In this document: piece after piece, positions 9,238 to 17,416 of the stretch | How positions within the stretch are numbered: the stretch's first letter is position 1 | Layout: each line of letters opens with the position of its first letter | Assembly (NCBI GenBank): GCA_937871585.1 | Contig: CALMPJ010000140.1 | Coordinates: forward strand, 1-64,000 | From: an uncultured Acidobacteriota bacterium | Lineage (GTDB): Bacteria > Acidobacteriota > Blastocatellia > Pyrinomonadales > Pyrinomonadaceae | Length of the DNA stretch: 64,000 nt | Direction of reading: 5' to 3' | Notes under the pieces: generated by a model | Seen by the model: the letters and a program-made list of their open reading frames with translations, nothing else | Database searches by the model: none | Told to the model about the DNA's origin: nothing | Made by a program: the position numbers and the translations under genes

Positions 9238-9266
9238 TTGACACGGTACCTATTTGTTCGTTAAAT
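9238..9266 (+). promoter_or_regulatory. Sigma-70-type promoter of the cold-shock gene
   Basis: TTGACA (9238-9243), a 17-base spacer and TTAAAT (9261-9266) form a near-consensus vegetative promoter. Transcription would begin near 9273, leaving a leader of about 210 bases before the csp start codon. Long structured leaders are typical of cspA-type mRNAs. Confidence 0.7.
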
Positions 9267-9484
9267 TTTGATTCGTCAATCAACAGTCTCTCGATCTATC
9301 AAAATCGATCTTGCAGTTTAAGATGTGTTTTTGTGTTAACGGTTATCACCCGAATAGGTGACAACGAGTGCGACAGAAGAAGCTCTGATGAATCGCAAGA
9401 TTGAAAAATGACTATTTTCTCGATCTGGTCAGTGACCGGAACGAGATCAGATTTAGTTAGCATCTTTTGGAGGAAGTAGAAGTA

Positions 9485-9694
9485 ATGTCAAAAACAACTG
9501 GCAAGGTTAAGTGGTTCAACAATGCAAAGGGCTATGGATTTATCGAGCAGCCCGGCGAGCAGGACATTTTTGTCCATTACAGTGCGATAAGCGGTGATGG
9601 ATATAAGACGTTGATACAGGGCCAGGATGTGGAATTTGAAGTAACCGACGGGCCTAAGGGCCCTCAAGCGGAGAATGTTGCAACTGTGGCGTAG
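9485..9694 (+). CDS. CspA-family cold-shock protein
   Basis: The 69-residue protein is a single cold-shock domain that binds single-stranded RNA or DNA and melts RNA structure. The RNP1 motif KGYGFIE and RNP2 motif DIFVHYSAI are both intact. The start is ATG 9485, preceded by GGAGGA (9469-9474). An upstream in-frame TTG would add six residues not seen in the family. The gene stands alone with its own promoter and a ~210-base leader. Several csp paralogues are usual in such genomes, so I give no specific symbol. Confidence 0.93.
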   Translation: MSKTTGKVKWFNNAKGYGFIEQPGEQDIFVHYSAISGDGYKTLIQGQDVEFEVTDGPKGPQAENVATVA

Positions 9695-9721
9695 CGCCAT
9701 TACATTTTAGTCATTTACTTG

Positions 9722-9754
9722 GCCGGCGGCTCGAAAGGGTGGCCGGCATTTTTT
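9722..9754 (+). terminator. Possible terminator after csp
   Basis: GCCGGC (9722-9727) can pair with GCCGGC (9742-9747) across a 14-base loop, followed by six T (9749-9754). The stem is short, so this is a moderate call. Confidence 0.45.
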
Positions 9755-9838
9755 GTTCGTACAATTCCTTGCATAATCGCGCGATTTCGGTCAGAATTCC
9801 GTGGATTCCAAAAACACCTTGAAGACCGGCAAAACCAT

Positions 9839-11635
9839 ATGTCAACATCCATTTTTCGCACGAAATCTATCAGTCAGATACAGGCAGATGCTGCCGCAGG
9901 CTTTTCAGACGCTGAGGGCGGCCATGACGGAAAGCCCGGTTTGAGACGCACACTTGGCGTTTTTGATCTCACGCTAATGGGCATCGCCGCGATCATCGGA
10001 GCGGGCATTTTTGCGATGGTCGGCAAAGCTTCCTACAACGGCGGGCCGGCGGTCGCGACGTTGTTTATTTTTACAGCATTTGCGTGCGGGTTTTCGGCCC
10101 TTTGTTATGCCGAGTTTGCTTCGCGGATACCTGTAGCCGGTTCGGCATATACATACGCTTATGCATCAATGGGCGAATTCATCGCGTGGATCATCGGTTG
10201 GGATCTGATCGTCGAATACGCGATCGGAAATATTGCGGTAGCGATCTCGTGGAGCGATTACTTCACTGGGCTGCTGAAAGGCTACGGCATCGAAATTCCG
10301 TTGCACTTTACAATGGATTTTCTCACAGCCAAACGTGGCTATGCTGCTGTTCAAGAAGCAATTGCAAGCGGCGCAACGATCGATGTCCTTACTAAAGCCT
10401 GCGAAGCGAAAGACGCGGTCGTCAGCTGCGGACAGATCGATGGCTACACTGCTTGGTCAAATGCTCCTAATATCGGCGTTCCTGTCGTAGCTGATCTTCC
10501 GGCATTGCTGATCACATTGGTTATTACGACGCTGGTTTTCATTGGTATTCGCGAATCAAAATTCGCATCGAACATAATGACCGTGCTCAAGGTCGGCATT
10601 ATCTTGCTCGTCATTTTCCTTGGTCTCAATTACGTGAATCCGGCGAATTGGTCGCCATTCGCACCGAACGGCGTCGAAGGCGTGCTAAAAGGCGTCTCGG
10701 CTGTCTTCTTTGCCTACATCGGTTTCGACGCTCTCTCGACCACAGCCGAAGAATGCAAGAATCCACGACGCGATCTGCCGATAGCGATGATACTGTCGCT
10801 TATTATCTGTACGATCCTATACATCGCTATCGCTTTGGTACTCACAGGAATGGTCAGCTACACGAAGCTTGATGTTGGCGATCCGCTGGCGTTCGTATTC
10901 GGTCCCGAAGGTGCCAACATTCCCTGGGTCGCGGGCATCATTGCAGTAAGTGCGGTGATCGCACTTGCGACCGTGTTCCTCGTGTTCCAGATCGGTCAGC
11001 CGCGACTCTGGATGGCGATGAGCCGCGATGGCCTGCTGCCGAAGATATTCTCGTCAATACACCCGAAATTCCACACGCCTTGGTTTGCGACCATAGTGAC
11101 AGGGATCGTAGTAGCGATACCGGCTCTGTTCATGAACCTGACAGAGGTGACCGACCTCGCAAGCATCGGCACGCTGTTCGCATTTGTTGTCGTGTGTGCG
11201 GGTGTATTGTTCAAGGACAAAGAGTTCAAAGAAAGTGGAACTCGATTCGTGCCCTATATTAACTCGCAGATCCTACTGCCGATCATCTTGATCATCGTGG
11301 GCTTTACTATTAACTATTTCAGCCCGACGTTTTTCGGTGAACTGTTTACCATAACGCCGAAGGACGACGAGACGATGCTGGCGGCGTTTTCGCACAAGAT
11401 ACCGATGATCTTTTTCGGGCTCACCACGCTTGTTCTACTATTCTTTAGCCTGACGAAAAAGCTTTCGCTCATCCCAATACTTGGCTTGCTGTCTTGTTTG
11501 TACTTAATGACCGAACTCGGCGTGACGAACTGGATAAGGTTTGGCTTGTGGCTGCTGGTTGGTTTGCTCATCTACGCAGTATACGGCTACAAGAATAGTC
11601 ATCTGTCGCGGCAAAGTGATACCGCCGACGCCTAA
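9839..11635 (+). CDS. APC-superfamily amino-acid permease (cationic amino-acid transporter type)
   Basis: This is a polytopic membrane transporter of about 598 residues. The core begins LRRTLGVFDLTLMGIAAIIGAGIFAMVG, the conserved TM1 unwound GAGIF motif of APC permeases. VPVAGSAYTYAY-like and GFDALSTTAEECKNPRRDLP segments are typical of the bacterial CAT/YfnA group. About 12-14 hydrophobic helices are seen. The region at about 10290-10495 between two helices is long and holds two cysteines (EACEAKDAVVSCG area), unusual for the family. I start at ATG 9839; the frame is open further upstream, but that part overlaps the csp terminator. The Shine-Dalgarno is weak. Substrate is not predictable in detail. 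Confidence 0.85.
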   Translation: MSTSIFRTKSISQIQADAAAGFSDAEGGHDGKPGLRRTLGVFDLTLMGIAAIIGAGIFAMVGKASYNGGPAVATLFIFTAFACGFSALCYAEFASRIPVAGSAYTYAYASMGEFIAWIIGWDLIVEYAIGNIAVAISWSDYFTGLLKGYGIEIPLHFTMDFLTAKRGYAAVQEAIASGATIDVLTKACEAKDAVVSCGQIDGYTAWSNAPNIGVPVVADLPALLITLVITTLVFIGIRESKFASNIMTVLKVGIILLVIFLGLNYVNPANWSPFAPNGVEGVLKGVSAVFFAYIGFDALSTTAEECKNPRRDLPIAMILSLIICTILYIAIALVLTGMVSYTKLDVGDPLAFVFGPEGANIPWVAGIIAVSAVIALATVFLVFQIGQPRLWMAMSRDGLLPKIFSSIHPKFHTPWFATIVTGIVVAIPALFMNLTEVTDLASIGTLFAFVVVCAGVLFKDKEFKESGTRFVPYINSQILLPIILIIVGFTINYFSPTFFGELFTITPKDDETMLAAFSHKIPMIFFGLTTLVLLFFSLTKKLSLIPILGLLSCLYLMTELGVTNWIRFGLWLLVGLLIYAVYGYKNSHLSRQSDTADA

Positions 11636-11647
11636 AGGCACTGACTG

Positions 11648-11674
11648 AGAGCCGTTCGAAAGAGCGGCTCTTTT
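11648..11674 (+). terminator. Rho-independent terminator after the permease
   Basis: AGAGCCG (11648-11654) pairs with CGGCTCT (11665-11671) across a 10-base loop, followed by a short T run (11671-11674). Confidence 0.75.
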
Positions 11675-11774
11675 GATTTACAAAACTTTACAACTTGGCA
11701 AGAACCGACGCTGTATGATTTACGTCTAACTGTTGTCCGACTAGTTTAGTCAATTCTCTTGGAGTGTAATTTTT

Positions 11775-12320
11775 ATGAAGAAGAATCTCGTTTTTGCGGC
11801 TGTCGCCGTGTTTGCATTCGCCTTGGCAGCAAGTGCACAAGACACCAATTTCTCGGGCACTTGGAATCTCGACGTTTCCAAGTCAAAGATCGCCGGTCCG
11901 CCGATCGAATCACAAACTCTGACCATCTCGCACACCGGTGCCGAACTTAAGGTTGATACAACCACCAAACGTGGTGCTCCGCCGGCAGGTGCTCCTCAAG
12001 GACCTCCTCCCGGAGGCGGTGGCGGCGGCCGCGGTGGCATGATGGGCGGCGGCGACGGATCGACGACGTACACGCTTGATGGAAAAGCCGTTAAATCCCA
12101 AATGCAGACTCAAATGGGAGCGATGGACATCTCAACCACCGCAAAACTCGATGGCAATAAGATCGAGATCACGCGTTCGGTCGAAACCCCAATGGGCGCT
12201 CGTTCAACGACCGAGAAATGGACGCTTCAGTCTGACGGCACGCTCACTATCGAATCTCAACGCCCAAACCGCGACGGCGGTACGGACACAACGACTCGAG
12301 TATTTACGAAGAATAAGTAA
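11775..12320 (+). CDS. Small secreted protein with a Gly-rich insertion, function unknown
   Basis: The 181-residue protein has a clear signal peptide (MKKNLVFAAVAVFAFALAASAQ). The mature part begins NFSGTWNLDVSKSK, followed by alternating beta strands (LTISHTGAELKV, YTLDGKAV, AKLDGNKIEIT, KWTLQSDGTLTIES) that suggest a small beta-barrel or lipocalin-like fold. It is interrupted by a low-complexity Pro/Gly loop around residues 77-98. Similar 'SGTWxLDxxKS' secreted proteins are common in Acidobacteriota, but I know of no assigned role. GGAG at 11760-11763 supports the ATG start. A good terminator follows, so it is monocistronic. Confidence 0.75.
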   Translation: MKKNLVFAAVAVFAFALAASAQDTNFSGTWNLDVSKSKIAGPPIESQTLTISHTGAELKVDTTTKRGAPPAGAPQGPPPGGGGGGRGGMMGGGDGSTTYTLDGKAVKSQMQTQMGAMDISTTAKLDGNKIEITRSVETPMGARSTTEKWTLQSDGTLTIESQRPNRDGGTDTTTRVFTKNK

Positions 12321-12344
12321 AGCATCGAGACTGCTTTGCATTGA

Positions 12345-12376
12345 GGCCGTTCGCGCTATTGTGCGGACGGTCTTTT
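12345..12376 (+). terminator. Rho-independent terminator
   Basis: GGCCGTTCGC (12345-12354) pairs with GCGGACGGTC (12363-12372), allowing two G-U pairs, around an 8-base loop. TTTT follows. It ends the secreted-protein gene and isolates the orphan promoter downstream. Confidence 0.75.
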
Positions 12377-12420
12377 CGTCTGTCTTCGTTCGATAGAGCC
12401 TATAGCAAGCCAGAAAAAGC

Positions 12421-12449
12421 TTGACACAGCGTTGCGTTAATGATACACT
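12421..12449 (+). promoter_or_regulatory. Near-consensus sigma-70 promoter with no obvious gene behind it
   Basis: TTGACA (12421-12426), a 17-base spacer and TACACT (12444-12449) form a near-consensus promoter. The next annotated gene downstream is on the opposite strand, so the transcript starting near 12456 has no known gene. The 354-base gap 12321-12674 holds a terminator, this promoter and the candidate transcript below. Confidence 0.65.
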
Positions 12450-12455
12450 AAGTTT

Positions 12456-12650
12456 GCAGTCGCAACGGCGACAAGCTCTTTGATAATCAATTGTTATTAT
12501 GGGTGATTCAGGCCCTCAGGTCGGTCTCTACGAGCTAACTCTCCTTCGTGCCATTAGCGTTTGTTATGGTTTCTTAGTGGCAAAAGTGAGCGTTTTTGAG
12601 GCCAGCGCAGATTTTCTTGTAAAGTGTTGAATTAGTTAGGCTTAACCCCT
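12456..12650 (+). ncRNA. Candidate small RNA transcribed from the orphan promoter
   Basis: Downstream of the 12421 promoter the sequence can fold. GTCGC/GCGAC (12459-12463 with 12468-12472) makes a small hairpin. GGCCCTCA (12511-12518) pairs with TGAGGCC (12597-12603) with one bulge. GCCATTA (12550-12556) pairs with TAGTGGC (12575-12581) inside it. The result is a long irregular hairpin with internal loops, loosely like 6S-type RNAs, but I cannot match it to a known family. No terminator with a T run is visible, so the 3' end is a guess. The same stretch also encodes a 43-codon frame. Confidence 0.3.
12499..12630 (+). CDS. Possible 43-residue small protein
   Basis: An ATG frame of 43 codons starts MGDSGPQVGLYELTLLRAIS and ends at TGA 12628-12630, about 43 bases after the predicted transcription start of the orphan promoter. 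No Shine-Dalgarno precedes it and I recognise no family. It competes with the structured-RNA reading of the same stretch. Low confidence. Confidence 0.18.
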   Translation: MGDSGPQVGLYELTLLRAISVCYGFLVAKVSVFEASADFLVKC

Positions 12651-12674
12651 CTGTAATTTGTCACCAAAAGCTTT

Positions 12675-13634
12675 CTAATCTGTGAATTGCAGCGTCTCGA
12701 TTATCTCCTCGAAGTACTTTCGTCCAAGTTCAGCAGAATCAGGCGGCAGGCTGACGGCGCCGACTACGGCGTGGCCGCCGCCGCCGTATTTTTCGCAGAG
12801 TTCGGCGATGTTGTGCGTACGCGGACGCGGTGCCCAAGGGTTTGAGCCGACCGAGATCTTGGTGCGGAAATGGCTCTGGCTCAAGGAAACGACGTAAGTG
12901 ACCTCAGGATGGAAATAGTAAGGAATGAACTTGTTGTAACCTTCAATGCCCGTGCCGATCAGATCGAAGTGCACAACACCTCGATCGGCGACCGCCCGCT
13001 GCTTGATCGTTTCGACGGTTTCCCAATGCTGTTTCAGGATCGGTTCTAATCGCTGTTGTATCGCATCGCTTGCGACAATATCATCGAGTGACATTCGGGT
13101 CAGCATTCCGATGATCTCGGCGACAAAAGCAGGATCTTTTTCGCCTTCGATGACCTGCATCAGCTTCAGTGCGGAGGAGCGAAGTTCGACGCATTGTGCG
13201 GGTGATTCGTACAAAGCACCGTCGATGATATGGGCCCAATGAATTAGCTCTGCAAGTGACTCGTCTTCGAAACCATACTTTTCCTTTGCGATTCGAGCAA
13301 TGAATTCCGCACATGATTTGCTCGTCGTGTCGAGAAACTTTTGCCCGCTCGTGTCGGCGTTAAAGTGAGCTTCGTCCTCAGGTGTGAGGAAAGCTGATTG
13401 GTGATGATCAAACCACCATGTCAGGCGTTCGTCGGGGCAGTATTTGAAATCGACGATCGCATTCTCTTCGCCATCAAACTGCTCGCGGTCAAACGCATTT
13501 CCCGCACGATGCATCGTCGGCGTGTAGCCGACCGTAGCGTTCGCATCGAACGTCGCACGATAGAATTTGGTGAAGATGGCAGCGGACGAAACGCCGTCGA
13601 AACAGTTGCCGTGATAGAGTATTCTTAGCTTCAT
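12675..13634 (-). CDS. DHH-family phosphoesterase
   Basis: The 319-residue protein has the DHH-DHHA1 layout. Near the N-terminus HGNCFDGVSSAA and VDFKYCPD supply metal-binding residues, then WWFDHHQS is the signature DHH motif. Near the C-terminus the glycine-rich GGGGHAVVGAV is the DHHA1 nucleic-acid-binding loop. Relatives include nanoRNases (NrnA), pAp phosphatases and c-di-AMP/pGpG phosphodiesterases, and I cannot choose between these. ATG 13634 (MKLRIL) is preferred over the TTG two codons upstream. It stands alone, divergent from the GNAT gene. Confidence 0.8.
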   Translation of the reverse strand: MKLRILYHGNCFDGVSSAAIFTKFYRATFDANATVGYTPTMHRAGNAFDREQFDGEENAIVDFKYCPDERLTWWFDHHQSAFLTPEDEAHFNADTSGQKFLDTTSKSCAEFIARIAKEKYGFEDESLAELIHWAHIIDGALYESPAQCVELRSSALKLMQVIEGEKDPAFVAEIIGMLTRMSLDDIVASDAIQQRLEPILKQHWETVETIKQRAVADRGVVHFDLIGTGIEGYNKFIPYYFHPEVTYVVSLSQSHFRTKISVGSNPWAPRPRTHNIAELCEKYGGGGHAVVGAVSLPPDSAELGRKYFEEIIETLQFTD

Positions 13635-13685
13635 AAGCAAAACATATTAGGCTAGAGGACGCGATTCCTTTCGTCAAGACAAGAA

Positions 13686-14132
13686 ATGAACATCAGATAC
13701 GGTACAAAAGCTGACGCACCGAGAATTGTTGAGTTTCAGGCCGCAATGGCAATGGAAACCGAGAACAAAACACTCGACACTGAGGTCGTTCTTGGTGCAG
13801 TAAATGACGTATTCGACGACGCCAACAAAGGCTTTTACGTCGTCGCCGAAGAAGACGGGATCGTTATTGGCGGACTGATGGTGACGTTCGAATGGAGCGA
13901 TTGGCGGCGCGGTTGGTGGTGGTGGATACAGAGCGTTTATATCGTAAGCGAGGCCCGCGGAAAGAAGATCTATTCGCAGCTCTACGATTTCGTTAAGGAC
14001 AAAGCTCGCGAGGCAAGCGACGTCAAAGGCATTCGCCTTTACGTTGAGACCGAGAATGTCCATGCTCAGCGCGTATACGAGAAACTTGGAATGGAACGTC
14101 TGCCATATTACATGTACGACCACTGGTTATGA
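13686..14132 (+). CDS. GNAT-family N-acetyltransferase
   Basis: The 148-residue protein has the GNAT fold: an N-terminal MNIRYGTKADAPRIVEF, central strands GFYVVAEEDGIVIGGLMV, then IQSVYIVSEARGKKIYSQLYDF, which contains the acetyl-CoA pyrophosphate loop (ARGKKIY). The end, VETENVHAQRVYEKLGM, is the classic motif B region. The substrate is unknown. The stop codon overlaps the next start (ATGA), so the two are translationally coupled and the first in a small cluster. Confidence 0.85.
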   Translation: MNIRYGTKADAPRIVEFQAAMAMETENKTLDTEVVLGAVNDVFDDANKGFYVVAEEDGIVIGGLMVTFEWSDWRRGWWWWIQSVYIVSEARGKKIYSQLYDFVKDKAREASDVKGIRLYVETENVHAQRVYEKLGMERLPYYMYDHWL

Positions 14133-14419
14133 CCAAGATCTCCGAAGCCGAATTCGCCAAGCTCGTCGCTGGCATCATCGAAGACCGCGAAACGATCATC
14201 AAACACAATCCTCTCGGCACCCGTGAAGAGATCTTGCTCTGGATGCTGTTGAGTGTGTTGGTCAGTTACCTGAATCTAGCCGAGATCGAATCGCCTTGTT
14301 TTAAAGGCAAGCCTGACGCTGAGACTTATCGGCAAGCCATTGTTTTTGTTCTGAATGAAAGAAGAGTAGATAGCTTTGATATCGAACCTTTCCTAAAAAA
14401 GATAGTTGATGCTAGTTGA
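14129..14419 (+). CDS. Conserved-looking hypothetical protein
   Basis: The 96-residue protein is likely cytoplasmic. A hydrophobic helix (EEILLWMLLSVLVSYLNL) lies in the middle, flanked by charged helices. I recognise no family. It overlaps the GNAT gene by 4 bases upstream and the metallo-hydrolase gene by 11 bases downstream, which supports it as a real, coupled gene. Confidence 0.65.
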   Translation: MTKISEAEFAKLVAGIIEDRETIIKHNPLGTREEILLWMLLSVLVSYLNLAEIESPCFKGKPDAETYRQAIVFVLNERRVDSFDIEPFLKKIVDAS

Positions 14420-15101
14420 AACATTTCCATTGACAGCTTTCCAGCAAAACACGCGGATCGTCGCTTGTGAACAGACGCGGCGGGCGATATGTATCGATCC
14501 GGGCGAGCAGAGCGATGAGCTAATAGATTTCATTAGCGACAACCAACTTGAGCTGCAAGCAATCACGTTAACGCATGGACATCTAGATCATGTCGGCGGA
14601 ACGAGTGACCTTGCGAAGGCGTTTCCTGATGCCGAGGTGTTGCTGCACAAAGACGACGAAGACCTGTATTACGGTTTGCCAAAACAGCCGTTGTTCATGG
14701 GCATACAGCCGGCGCAGCTCGAACAGCTTGGAATGGCGTATGATCAGCCGCCGAAGCTTACACGCAATTGGGAAGACGGCGAAGTTTACGAAGTCGGCGA
14801 ACTGCGATTCTCGATACGGCACTGTCCCGGACACACTCGCGGACACGTTGTTTTGGCTGAAGAAACAGAGAAACGTGTGTTTGTCGGTGATTGTCTGTTT
14901 CTGGGCTCGATAGGCCGAACCGATCTGCCGGGCGGCGACTACGATCAACTTATCGATTCGATAAAAAGGAATATTTTATCGCTCGACGGTGAGACGATCG
15001 TTTATTCCGGCCACGGTCCCGAGACGACCGTTGGCCGTGAACGTACGACAAATCCTTTTTTGACAGGAGTTTACCAAATGTCTCGCGGACGATTTATCTA
15101 G
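14409..15101 (+). CDS. MBL-fold metallo-hydrolase, glyoxalase II-like
   Basis: The 231-residue cytoplasmic protein is of the metallo-beta-lactamase fold. The zinc motif THGHLDHVGG, then HCPGHTRGHVV, VGDCLFLGSIGRTD and YSGHGPET carry all expected ligands. This arrangement is shared by YcbL/glyoxalase II-type thioester hydrolases, so a hydroxyacylglutathione hydrolase-like activity is the natural guess. ATG 14409 is chosen over the TTG just before it. It overlaps the preceding gene by 11 bases and is followed 13 bases later by a second MBL-fold gene. Confidence 0.88.
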   Translation: MLVETFPLTAFQQNTRIVACEQTRRAICIDPGEQSDELIDFISDNQLELQAITLTHGHLDHVGGTSDLAKAFPDAEVLLHKDDEDLYYGLPKQPLFMGIQPAQLEQLGMAYDQPPKLTRNWEDGEVYEVGELRFSIRHCPGHTRGHVVLAEETEKRVFVGDCLFLGSIGRTDLPGGDYDQLIDSIKRNILSLDGETIVYSGHGPETTVGRERTTNPFLTGVYQMSRGRFI

Positions 15102-15114
15102 GAGGAACCATTAG

Positions 15115-16023
15115 ATGCGGCGATCGATTTCAGTATTTCTCATTCTTACACTGAGCGTCGTGGGTTTATTTGCTCACGGCAACGACAGTCATTTTCCGAA
15201 ACAGCAGGAAGCCGCGTTCAAGATCACGAACATAACCGGCAACGTGCATCTGCTGCAGGGCCGCGGCGGAAATATCGCTGCGATCAATGGACCTGACGGT
15301 ATCTTGATCGTCGATGATGATTACCGAGAAATGAGTAAAAAGCTTTCCGAGGCGCTCAAGACGCTCGGCAGCGAGAAACCGAGGTTCATTCTGAATACTC
15401 ACTGGCACGGCGACCACAGTCAGGGCAATGAGTTTTTCGGGAAGGATTCGATCATCATTGCTCATACAAATGTCAGGACGAGAATGTCGCAGCAGAATGT
15501 GCTTTCGGCTTTCAATTTGACGGTGCCGGCTTCTCCGGCTCATGCGTGGCCGTTGATGACATACACTGAATCGATGTCGGTCCATCTAAATGGCGACGAG
15601 ATCAAGCTAGTTCACTATCCGAACGGCCACACTTACGGTGATACGATCGTGTGGTTCAAGAAAGCAAACGTCGTGCATCTCGGCGACGATTTCTTTGTCG
15701 GCAGATTTCCGTTCGTCGATCTCGACAGCAACGGCAGCGTACAGGGCCTGATCAACAACATCGCGGCATTGATAGCCGTCATTCCAACCGATTCGAAGAT
15801 CATTCCCGGCCACGGACCGCTATCGACTCACGCGGATCTTAAGGCCTATCATGCGATGTTGGTCGAGACATCGACGCTCGTGCAAAACGCGATGAAAGCC
15901 GGAAAGACGCTTGAGGAGATCAAAGCGACGGGTTTTCCCGAAAAGTATAAGGAAGCAGGCTCGGGTTTTATCAAAACACCGGCGTGGATCGAGACTGTGT
16001 ATAAGAGCTATTCGAAGAAGTAA
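15115..16023 (+). CDS. Secreted MBL-fold metallo-hydrolase
   Basis: The 302-residue protein has a signal peptide (VFLILTLSVVGLFAHG). The metallo-beta-lactamase motifs are NTHWHGDHSQGN, HYPNGHTYGDT, HLGDDFF and IIPGHGPLS. Export suggests a periplasmic or outer role. Relatives include periplasmic beta-lactamase-like hydrolases of unknown substrate, and I would not call it an antibiotic resistance gene. AGGAGGA lies 7-8 bases before the ATG. It probably ends a four-gene operon (13686-16023) at the bidirectional terminator. Confidence 0.85.
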   Translation: MRRSISVFLILTLSVVGLFAHGNDSHFPKQQEAAFKITNITGNVHLLQGRGGNIAAINGPDGILIVDDDYREMSKKLSEALKTLGSEKPRFILNTHWHGDHSQGNEFFGKDSIIIAHTNVRTRMSQQNVLSAFNLTVPASPAHAWPLMTYTESMSVHLNGDEIKLVHYPNGHTYGDTIVWFKKANVVHLGDDFFVGRFPFVDLDSNGSVQGLINNIAALIAVIPTDSKIIPGHGPLSTHADLKAYHAMLVETSTLVQNAMKAGKTLEEIKATGFPEKYKEAGSGFIKTPAWIETVYKSYSKK

Positions 16024-16046
16024 GAATATTGACCGCTAAGAACACG

Positions 16047-16096
16047 AAAAGACGCGAATTAATGAGAATCAAGAACTCTCATATTCGCGTCTTTTT
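16047..16096. terminator. Bidirectional terminator between convergent genes
   Basis: AAAAGACGCGAAT (16047-16059) pairs with ATTCGCGTCTTTT (16083-16095). A further 6 bp (ATGAGA with TCTCAT) pairs inside after a small bulge, with a 9-base loop. The T run at 16092-16096 serves the plus strand and the A run at 16047-16050 serves the minus strand. Confidence 0.9.
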
Positions 16097-16117
16097 GCGT
16101 AATTCGCAGGCAAATTC

Positions 16118-17191
16118 CTATGCCACGGTTATTGAACTGTCCAGATAGACGTCTTGGATCGCATTGAGCAATTCGACGCCTTCGGCCATTGGGCGTTGGA
16201 AAGCTTTGCGGCCTGAAATGAGGCCGGTACCGCCTCCGCGTTTGTTGATGACCGCAGTTCGAACAGCATCAGCCATGTCGCCTGCTCCCTTAGATTCGCC
16301 GCCTGAATTGATCAGGCCCGCACGTCCCATATAGCAGTTCGCTACCTGATAACGAACAAGGTCGATCGGGTTGTCCGACGTAAGCTCGGTGTAGATCTTC
16401 GGATTGGTCTTGCCGTAGCTGCTCTCGGTGTTGAGCATGTTGTAGCCGCCGTTTCGCTCCGGCAGCTTCTGCTTGATGATGTCAGCTTGGATGGTCACAC
16501 CAAGGTGATTTGCCTGTCCCGTCAGGTCGGCTGCGGTGTGCATGTCACCTTCGGGGCCTTTGAATTTCGAGTTTCGCAGATAGCACCACAGAATCGTCGC
16601 CATGCCAAGTTCGTGTGCATAAGCAAATGCCTCTGCGACCTCAGTGATCTGACGCGTCGAATTGTCTGAGCCGAAATAGATCGTCGCTCCAACAGCAACG
16701 GCTCCCATGTTGTACGCCTGATCGATGGTGCCGAACATCACCTGATCGAACTGATTCGGATACGTCAGCAACTCGTTATGGTTGATCATCACGACGAAAG
16801 GTATCTTGTGTGCGTATTTGCGGGCAACAGCACCAAGTACGCCATAGGTAGAAGCAACAGCGTTGCAACCGCCTTCGATGGCAAGTTTGACGATGTTCTC
16901 AGGTGCAAAATAAGCAGGATTTGGAGCGAACGAAGCGCCGCCCGAATGTTCAATGCCCTGATCGACCGGCAGGATCGAAACATAGCCCGTTCCTGCCAAA
17001 CGGCCAGTGCCGTACAAAGTCTGCATCGAACGCAATACACGCGGATTACGGTCCGAATCAGCCCATACGCGATCTACAAAATCGCCTCCGGGCAGATGCA
17101 AATTCTCTTTCGGAATTGTCGTCGAAACATGGTTCAGTAGCAGATCAGCGTCGTCGCCGAGCAATTCACTAACACGATCGTGAAAAGTCAT
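16118..17191 (-). CDS. fbaB: Fructose-bisphosphate aldolase, class I (FbaB/DhnA type)
   Basis: The 357-residue protein belongs to the archaeal-type class I aldolases that split fructose 1,6-bisphosphate into DHAP and G3P in glycolysis and gluconeogenesis. Key segments are [48 protein letters not shown] and the C-terminal [19 protein letters not shown]. The full length matches the class I bacterial form (about 350). AAGGAGA lies upstream of the start, and TATAAT (minus strand, 17252-17247) lies about 55 bases upstream. It is monocistronic, between a terminator and a divergent gene. Confidence 0.9.
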   Translation of the reverse strand: MTFHDRVSELLGDDADLLLNHVSTTIPKENLHLPGGDFVDRVWADSDRNPRVLRSMQTLYGTGRLAGTGYVSILPVDQGIEHSGGASFAPNPAYFAPENIVKLAIEGGCNAVASTYGVLGAVARKYAHKIPFVVMINHNELLTYPNQFDQVMFGTIDQAYNMGAVAVGATIYFGSDNSTRQITEVAEAFAYAHELGMATILWCYLRNSKFKGPEGDMHTAADLTGQANHLGVTIQADIIKQKLPERNGGYNMLNTESSYGKTNPKIYTELTSDNPIDLVRYQVANCYMGRAGLINSGGESKGAGDMADAVRTAVINKRGGGTGLISGRKAFQRPMAEGVELLNAIQDVYLDSSITVA

Positions 17192-17246
17192 TCTATTCTA
17201 AGGTTCTCCTTAATGATCTCGCCGCATTCGGCTCAATAAAATCGAG

Positions 17247-17252
17247 ATTATA
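17247..17252 (-). promoter_or_regulatory. Likely -10 box of the aldolase gene
   Basis: A consensus TATAAT on the minus strand lies 56 bases upstream of the aldolase start. The matching -35 is poor (TTCGAG at 17 bases), so this is a partial promoter call. Confidence 0.4.
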
Positions 17253-17290
17253 TCACAACCGAATATTGACTCGAACCGTAAAGAAAACTA

Positions 17291-17320
17291 TTGCATATCT
17301 ACCGCACAAAGGCGTATTAT
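17291..17320 (+). promoter_or_regulatory. Sigma-70-type promoter of the DUF3857 gene pair
   Basis: TTGCAT (17291-17296), an 18-base spacer and TATTAT (17315-17320) lie upstream of the 17417 start. Transcription would begin near 17327. The promoter fits the plus-strand tandem pair. Confidence 0.5.
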
Positions 17321-17416
17321 GCATTCAGAACATCGACCTAACCCAACTCGGACTATTCGTTTTTCCCAGAATGGCAGGTAGTGTGTATCAGTAGCCAGAC
17401 TTCACCGAGGTATTTG

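Noticed and set aside
9687-9699. TGGCG-TAG-CGCCA hairpin at the csp stop codon
   Set aside because: Only 5 bp with a 3-base loop and no T run; unlikely to be functional by itself.
15115-16023. Reading the secreted MBL-fold protein as a beta-lactamase resistance gene
   Set aside because: The zinc motif is shared by many hydrolases and nothing specific to beta-lactamases is seen.
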